Origin: Spirochaetota bacterium
GTDB taxonomy: Bacteria > Spirochaetota > UBA12135 > COTS27 > JAFLEE01
Length of the DNA stretch: 64,000 nucleotides
Assembly (NCBI GenBank): GCA_017302015.1
Contig: JAFLEE010000004.1
Location: 1 to 64,000, forward strand
Direction of reading: 5' to 3'
The notes under the pieces were generated by a model. The model did not search any database, was not told where the DNA came from, and worked only from the letters and a program-made list of their open reading frames with translations. The position numbers were made by a program, and so were the translations under genes. Shown here in pieces: positions 59,769 through 64,000 of the stretch. Positions within the stretch are counted from its first letter, which is position 1. Each line of letters begins with the position of its first letter.

Positions 59769-60572
59769 TCAGGATGCCTGGTCGCGTTCTTCGCGGATCT
59801 GGGAGGGGCTTTTTCCGTATTGGCGGCTGAATTGGTTGAAGAAATGGTGGTAATTGCGGTAGCCGCTGAGTTGGGCGATCTCGTTGAGTTTCGCCGATGA
59901 GAACACCACCAGGCTATGGGCGTACTCGAGGCGCCGACGGATGATCCATTCGCTGGGCGAGAACCCGGTGCGCGCCCGAAAGAGCCGGGTGAAATAACTG
60001 GGATGGAGGCCCGCCTGGCGGGCCAATTCGCGGATCTCGGGGGTCGGACCCTCGTGCTGGTCGAGCCAAGCGAGCACGCGGCGCAGGCGTTCGTCTTCGG
60101 GCCGCCGTGGCCCTTGTTCGTCGGGCGTATGGGAGAGGAGGAGGGCGACCCAGCCCAGGAGCCCCTCGGCGGCCCGGTGGAGGTCGAGTTCCGGTCGCCG
60201 CCTGGCCCACAAGAGTTCGTGGAGCGCCCCCTCGAAGCGTTTTCGGTGTTCGACGACCTTGGCGAGGGGAGACACGGGGAAGCGCCCGGCCCACCCCTGG
60301 TCGAAGCGGGCCTTGAGTTGGAAGACGTCGCAAGCCGCCTTCTCGGGGGATGGGAAGGCGAGGCTATGGCGCACGCCCGGGGCGATGGTGATCCAAGTGC
60401 CCCGGGAGGCTTCGAGGGCCACGCCGTCCAGGGTCGCCCGGCAGGAGCCCTTGAAGAGGTAGAGGAATTGGTGGAAATCGTGGACGTGGGCCGGGGCGGA
60501 AAGGTCGACCTGGTTATTCGACCGGGAGAGGAAGAGCACGCGGACGGAATGGGCCATGGGGAATCGTGGCAT
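59769..60572 (-). CDS. AraC-family transcription regulator
   Basis: 267 residues. A cupin-like N-terminal domain (HVHDFHQFLYLFKGSC with histidines near 30) precedes two helix-turn-helices (about 170-262), with the motif LNEIAQLSGYRNYHHFFNQFSRQYGKSPSQ. It probably senses a sugar and controls the divergent Gfo/Idh gene at 60799. The start 60572 is used; an internal ATG at 60557 is a possible alternative. Confidence 0.88.
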   Translation of the reverse strand: MPRFPMAHSVRVLFLSRSNNQVDLSAPAHVHDFHQFLYLFKGSCRATLDGVALEASRGTWITIAPGVRHSLAFPSPEKAACDVFQLKARFDQGWAGRFPVSPLAKVVEHRKRFEGALHELLWARRRPELDLHRAAEGLLGWVALLLSHTPDEQGPRRPEDERLRRVLAWLDQHEGPTPEIRELARQAGLHPSYFTRLFRARTGFSPSEWIIRRRLEYAHSLVVFSSAKLNEIAQLSGYRNYHHFFNQFSRQYGKSPSQIREERDQAS

Positions 60573-60798
60573 CCACGGGGCATTCCGGCAAATGGGCGGT
60601 CGATGTCTACCTTTCGGGACCGCTGAGCGGGGGCCTTCCCACGCTTCGAGGTTCCATGGATTTATGAAGGCGGCGCCCTTAAAAGGGGACTGAAATCGTT
60701 CCCCGCCATCAATAGGTCAATCCCGTGAATGGAGGATCGCCGCGGGTCTGCCTAGAATGGAACGGAAGCCGCCTTCGGCCCCGAACAAGGAGATCCCC

Positions 60799-61857
60799 AT
60801 GCCAAAACCCATCCAAGTCGGTCTCATCGGTTGCGGAGGCTTCGCGAAAGCCGTGCACATCCCCAACCTGTTGGCGAACCCGAAGTTCCGCATCCATGCG
60901 GCCATGGATCTGAACCTCCAAGCGGCGGAGGAAGTAGCGCGCAGCACGGGAGCGGTCTACGCGACAAACGAACTCGACCGGCTCCTCGGGGATCCGGGGG
61001 TGGAATTGGTGTTCATCACCACCCGCCATGATTCCCACGCCTCCCTCTCGATCCGGGCGGCGAAGGCGGGCAAGCATATCCTCTGCGAAAAACCCATGGG
61101 GCTCGATGCTTCGGAGTGCCGCAGCGTCGCCGAGGCCGTCAAAGAAGCGGGCGTTCATTACACCGTGGGCTATAACCGGGGCCTGGCCCCGCTCCTCGCC
61201 CAAGCCAAGGACCTACTCTCGGGCCTGGAAAACAAGCGCTTGATCTACCACCGGCTGCAGGCGCCCTTCCCCGAGCACCTCTGGACCCACGATCCCAAAT
61301 TGGGCGGGGGGCGCTTCGTCGGCGAGGGCTGCCATATCTTCGACCTGCTTTGCGAATTGGTGCCCGCCCCGCCCGTATCGGTCTACGCCGCGGGGGGGAC
61401 CTTCCTCAATTCCGAGATCGTGAAGGTGGCCGATAGCGGGGCGGTCACCCTGACCTTCGCCGATGGCTCCGTGGGCACGACGCTCATCGCCAGCGCGGGG
61501 TGCGGCGCCTTCCCGAAAGAGTCGACGGAGATCTACTGCGCGGGCAAGGCGATCCACATCGCGGATTTCAAGGAGATGGAAATCCACGGCTTCGGGGACG
61601 GGGGGAAGCGGGTCGTGGCGCTTCCGAAGCAGGACAAGGGGCAGGCCCGGGAGATCGATCTCTTGGCCGATGCCATCCGCGGGAACGGGGAAGCCCCTAA
61701 CGGCCTCGCCAAAGCGGCCCGGGCGGCCTACATCAGTTTCAAAGTGGTCCAGTCCATCGCCGAGGGGAGGCCGGTGTCCATCTCGGAAGGAGAATGGCGC
61801 CGAGATCCCGAACGCGCGACCGCCGCGTTCGGGGGGACGGCCGCGGTGTTTGCGTGA
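60799..61857 (+). CDS. Gfo/Idh/MocA-family oxidoreductase
   Basis: 352 residues. The Rossmann motif is GLIGCGGFAKAVH (7-19), the EKP motif follows in HILCEKPMGLDA, and the catalytic-domain segment GGGRFVGEGCHIFDLL includes the substrate histidine. It is a second, shorter member of the family in this window and not a close copy of the gene at 19700. AGGAG lies 6 nt before the ATG, which decides this start over an upstream one. The divergent AraC gene is the obvious regulator; the sugar or cyclitol substrate is unknown. Confidence 0.9.
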   Translation: MPKPIQVGLIGCGGFAKAVHIPNLLANPKFRIHAAMDLNLQAAEEVARSTGAVYATNELDRLLGDPGVELVFITTRHDSHASLSIRAAKAGKHILCEKPMGLDASECRSVAEAVKEAGVHYTVGYNRGLAPLLAQAKDLLSGLENKRLIYHRLQAPFPEHLWTHDPKLGGGRFVGEGCHIFDLLCELVPAPPVSVYAAGGTFLNSEIVKVADSGAVTLTFADGSVGTTLIASAGCGAFPKESTEIYCAGKAIHIADFKEMEIHGFGDGGKRVVALPKQDKGQAREIDLLADAIRGNGEAPNGLAKAARAAYISFKVVQSIAEGRPVSISEGEWRRDPERATAAFGGTAAVFA

Positions 61858-61863
61858 CGGGGG

Positions 61864-62583
61864 TTAGCGCGAGGCCGTATTCAGCGAGGACGGTGCCACG
61901 GGCGCGTCGAGTTTCCCGCTGCGCAGGATCACCATGTAGGAGTCCCTATAGCCCTTGTCGCGGAAGGCCGCCAGATCGTTCATGGCCTTGGAGCGGTTCT
62001 CATAGGGCCCCACGCGGACCATGTAGAGGGTCTTGCTGCCCACCTCGTTCTTCTGGCGCCAGTAGGATTTGAAGTTCTTCTGGTTCAGGGAAACCACCAT
62101 CTTCTCGGCTTTCGCCTTATCGGAGGTGGAGATGAGTTGGAGGTAGAAATGGTCGCCCGGGGAGGTTTTGGAAACGGTCGAGGCCGGATCCGCGGCCCGC
62201 GGCAATTGGGGTTTTCTCGCCGCGGGTTCCGGATTATCGAGGGCGAGCAAGACCCGGGAGGAGGTGCTATCGGCGCCTTTGGCTGCGGGAGTCTTGGTCG
62301 CGCTCTGGCTTCGCGTAAAGGGAAGCGGCCGCTCGGGAGCGCCGTCTTTCCGCCCCTGGAGTTCGGGCTCGCTGGCCTCCGCCAGGCTCATTTCGGCGGC
62401 GCCATCCGGGAGGGCATTGCTGGCGGCCGCGGCGAAGCCCGGCTTGGCGCCATCCCCCGATTTGATCCCCACGGCTAGGCCGAGGAAGAAAAAGAGGGCG
62501 AAAAGGCAGAAAACCGAGACACCGACGGCGACCAGGCGCCCCCGGGTGAGGGAGAGGAGGTAAAGGGAGGGATTTTCTTCCAT
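61864..62583 (-). CDS. SPOR-domain membrane protein
   Basis: 239 residues. A cytoplasmic start of about 16 residues, one membrane helix (17-39, VAVGVSVFCLFALFFFLGLAVG), a Pro/Ala/Ser-rich linker (45-140) and a C-terminal SPOR domain (about 145-225, FYLQLISTSDKAKAEKMV...VRVGPYENRSKAM). SPOR domains bind denuded peptidoglycan glycans and bring proteins such as FtsN or DamX to the septum. A cell-division role in the periplasm is likely. GGAG lies about 9 nt before the ATG. Confidence 0.9.
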   Translation of the reverse strand: MEENPSLYLLSLTRGRLVAVGVSVFCLFALFFFLGLAVGIKSGDGAKPGFAAAASNALPDGAAEMSLAEASEPELQGRKDGAPERPLPFTRSQSATKTPAAKGADSTSSRVLLALDNPEPAARKPQLPRAADPASTVSKTSPGDHFYLQLISTSDKAKAEKMVVSLNQKNFKSYWRQKNEVGSKTLYMVRVGPYENRSKAMNDLAAFRDKGYRDSYMVILRSGKLDAPVAPSSLNTASR

Positions 62584-62733
62584 GAGGGATGCTCCAGACG
62601 GGGGGGGGAAGGATTTTCCCCGCTATAGAGAGTTTCGGAAGAATTCCAAGGGCCTTGAGGACCGAATCCCCGGCGTGAATTTTCCGGGGCCCGGGAGCTT
62701 TGAAAAAAGCGCCGGTCCATAATCCAATTCGCC

Positions 62734-63207
62734 ATGAACCTGGAATACATCAACGCCTTCACCATGTCGATGTGGGATATCCTCAAGAATTACCTCAATA
62801 TCGACAGCCGCAAGGGCGCGGTGGAGGTGAAGGCCAATACGGCCCCGTTCAAGGGCGTGGCCGTGCTGGTGGGCATCACCGGCACCACCACCGGGAAGGT
62901 CATCTTCGACATGGACCGCGACACCGGGTTCCGCCTGACGACGAAGTTCAACGACGAGTTCCACAGCGAGGTGAACGATATCTTCATCGCCACGCTCAAG
63001 GAGTTCGGCAACGTCGTCTGCGGCAAGGCCATCACGAACATGGGCAAGGCGGGCGACGGCCTCGACCTCACCACGCCCACCCTCATCCTGGGGGAGCACA
63101 TGGTGCTCGCTGAGGAGCGGGGCACCGAGATCATCATGGTCTCCTTCCATACCGACATCGGCCAGATCGACATCAACGTCATCATCAATTCGGTCACGCG
63201 CAATTAG
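62734..63207 (+). CDS. cheX: CheX-family chemotaxis phosphatase
   Basis: 157 residues, the size of CheX. It dephosphorylates phospho-CheY in spirochaetes and other bacteria that lack CheZ. The family core is seen: an alpha/beta fold with DIFIATLKEFGNVVCGKAITNM, where the ExxN catalytic motif is Glu-Phe-Gly-Asn, and the preceding GTTTGKVIFDM. The protein ends in the usual strand pattern. It stands one base before aroB and apart from other che genes, which is common. CheX is the second line of evidence for a motile spirochaete. Confidence 0.9.
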   Translation: MNLEYINAFTMSMWDILKNYLNIDSRKGAVEVKANTAPFKGVAVLVGITGTTTGKVIFDMDRDTGFRLTTKFNDEFHSEVNDIFIATLKEFGNVVCGKAITNMGKAGDGLDLTTPTLILGEHMVLAEERGTEIIMVSFHTDIGQIDINVIINSVTRN

Positions 63208-63208
63208 C

Positions 63209-64000
63209 ATGGGGCCCTTCCGACGCGGCGCGCTCCAGGTGCGCACGGCCTCCAAGGCCTACCCCATCCACCTCGGCGAAGAGCCCGCGGCCGACGTTTT
63301 CCGCGGCATCCTCGAGCGGTTCGCCAACCGCAAGATCGCCGTCATCACCGACAGCCACCTCGCCGGCGCCTACCAGGACGCCCTCCACGGGGCCTTCGCG
63401 GACGCGGGCCGCGAGATGGACCTCCTCATCCTCCCCGCCGGGGAGCGGTCCAAGACGCGGGGCGTGAAGGAGAAGATCGAAGACGCCCTCCTCGAGCGCA
63501 AGTACGACCGCGGCTGCCTGCTCATCGCCCTGGGCGGCGGGGTGGTCGGTGACCTCGTGGGCTTCACCGCGGCGACCTACCTGCGCGGCGTCTCTTTTGT
63601 GCAGGTCCCCACCTCGCTGCTCGCCATGGTCGATTCCAGCGTGGGCGGGAAGACCGGCGTCGACACCCCGTTCGGCAAGAATCTCGTGGGGGCCTTCTGG
63701 CAGCCAGAGGCCGTCTACCTCTCCATCGATTTCCTAAAGACCCTCCCGCCCGCCGAATTCCTCCAGGGGTTCGGCGAGATCCTCAAGTACGGGTTCATCA
63801 TGAGCCCGTCCCTCGACCGGCGCCTGGCGAAGGACCGCGAAGCGATCCTGGGGGGGGATCCCGCCGCGCTCCTTCCCGTCATCCGGGAGTCCCTCGCCAT
63901 CAAGCGAGACGTCGTCGGGAAGGACGAGCGCGAAACGGGCGGCCTGCGGCGCACCCTCAATTTCGGCCATACCGCGGGCCACGCCATCGAGCTCCTCTCC
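63209..64000 (+). CDS. aroB: 3-dehydroquinate synthase (3' end outside window)
   Basis: 264 residues are visible of the usual 350-370. AroB converts DAHP to 3-dehydroquinate with NAD and zinc or cobalt, in the shikimate pathway. The NAD-binding LGGGVVGDLVGFTAATYLRG, substrate-binding PTSLLAMVDSSVGGKTGVD, the lysine-containing GKNLVGAFWQP, metal ligand Glu in GFGEILKYG and His in NFGHTAGHAIE are all present. The stop codon and the last domain are beyond the window. It may be co-transcribed with cheX. Confidence 0.96.
   Translation, partial: MGPFRRGALQVRTASKAYPIHLGEEPAADVFRGILERFANRKIAVITDSHLAGAYQDALHGAFADAGREMDLLILPAGERSKTRGVKEKIEDALLERKYDRGCLLIALGGGVVGDLVGFTAATYLRGVSFVQVPTSLLAMVDSSVGGKTGVDTPFGKNLVGAFWQPEAVYLSIDFLKTLPPAEFLQGFGEILKYGFIMSPSLDRRLAKDREAILGGDPAALLPVIRESLAIKRDVVGKDERETGGLRRTLNFGHTAGHAIELLS

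Noticed and set aside
1-64000. CRISPR arrays, insertion sequences, tRNA or rRNA genes
   Set aside because: No regularly spaced repeats, transposase frames, terminal repeats or cloverleaf-like intergenic segments were seen; all intergenic gaps are under 300 bp.

Overview
The window reads as chromosomal DNA of a high-GC spirochaete (phylum Spirochaetota). The strongest marker is a pair of adjacent genes for FlaA-type periplasmic flagellar sheath proteins (23675-25075). Supporting signs are a CheX-type chemotaxis phosphatase (62734-63207) and a diderm envelope toolkit: an LptD-like barrel, an LpxL-type acyltransferase, LolD/LolA-like proteins, a SurA-like secreted protein and a SPOR protein. I saw no insertion sequence, phage gene, CRISPR array, tRNA or rRNA, so this looks like stable core and semi-core genome rather than a mobile island.

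Layout. 1-4544 (minus): a DEAD-box helicase cut by the window edge, preceded by a four-gene operon (OB-fold-like small protein, SLBB protein, very acidic protein with FliM-like motifs, basic-tailed hypothetical). 4648-5025 (plus): a protein resembling only sigma region 4. 5168-18216 (minus): citrate synthase, a double-length tandem UvrA, UDP-glucuronate decarboxylase, LptD-like protein and L-aspartate oxidase. 18394-23607: a GH63-like glycosidase, a Gfo/Idh oxidoreductase with a clear promoter, a UlaG-like MBL hydrolase, Rpe and a lipid acyltransferase. 23675-26196 (minus): the flagellar sheath operon SurA-like/FlaA/FlaA between a consensus promoter and an intrinsic terminator. 26512-35779 (plus): DUF4389 and DUF4870 membrane proteins, M48 protease, lipoprotein, a membrane PAS-GGDEF-EAL protein and a second membrane PAS array with no output domain. 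35793-39196 (minus): DedA, PurH, helical-repeat protein. 39244-40125: two small genes. 40138-43208 (minus): a secreted repeat protein and a BioH-like/BioC/BioD biotin set with ATGA overlaps. 43321-52701: PAS-sigma54 activator, duplicated-domain secreted protein, NagZ-like GH3, URO-D-like protein, AraC regulator, dienelactone hydrolase and a TIM-barrel glycosidase-like protein.

52754-59674 is the most system-like region: a GbsR/MarR regulator, LolD-type ATPase, two FtsX-like permeases, a LolA-like periplasmic protein and an outer-membrane barrel in one tight operon. A consensus promoter with a perfect inverted repeat across its start precedes it. Together these could form an inner-membrane to outer-membrane lipid or lipoprotein export route. 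The right end (59769-64000) holds an AraC regulator, a second Gfo/Idh oxidoreductase, a SPOR protein, CheX and the start of aroB.

Start codons were chosen from Shine-Dalgarno spacing and family alignment from memory. No database search was run.
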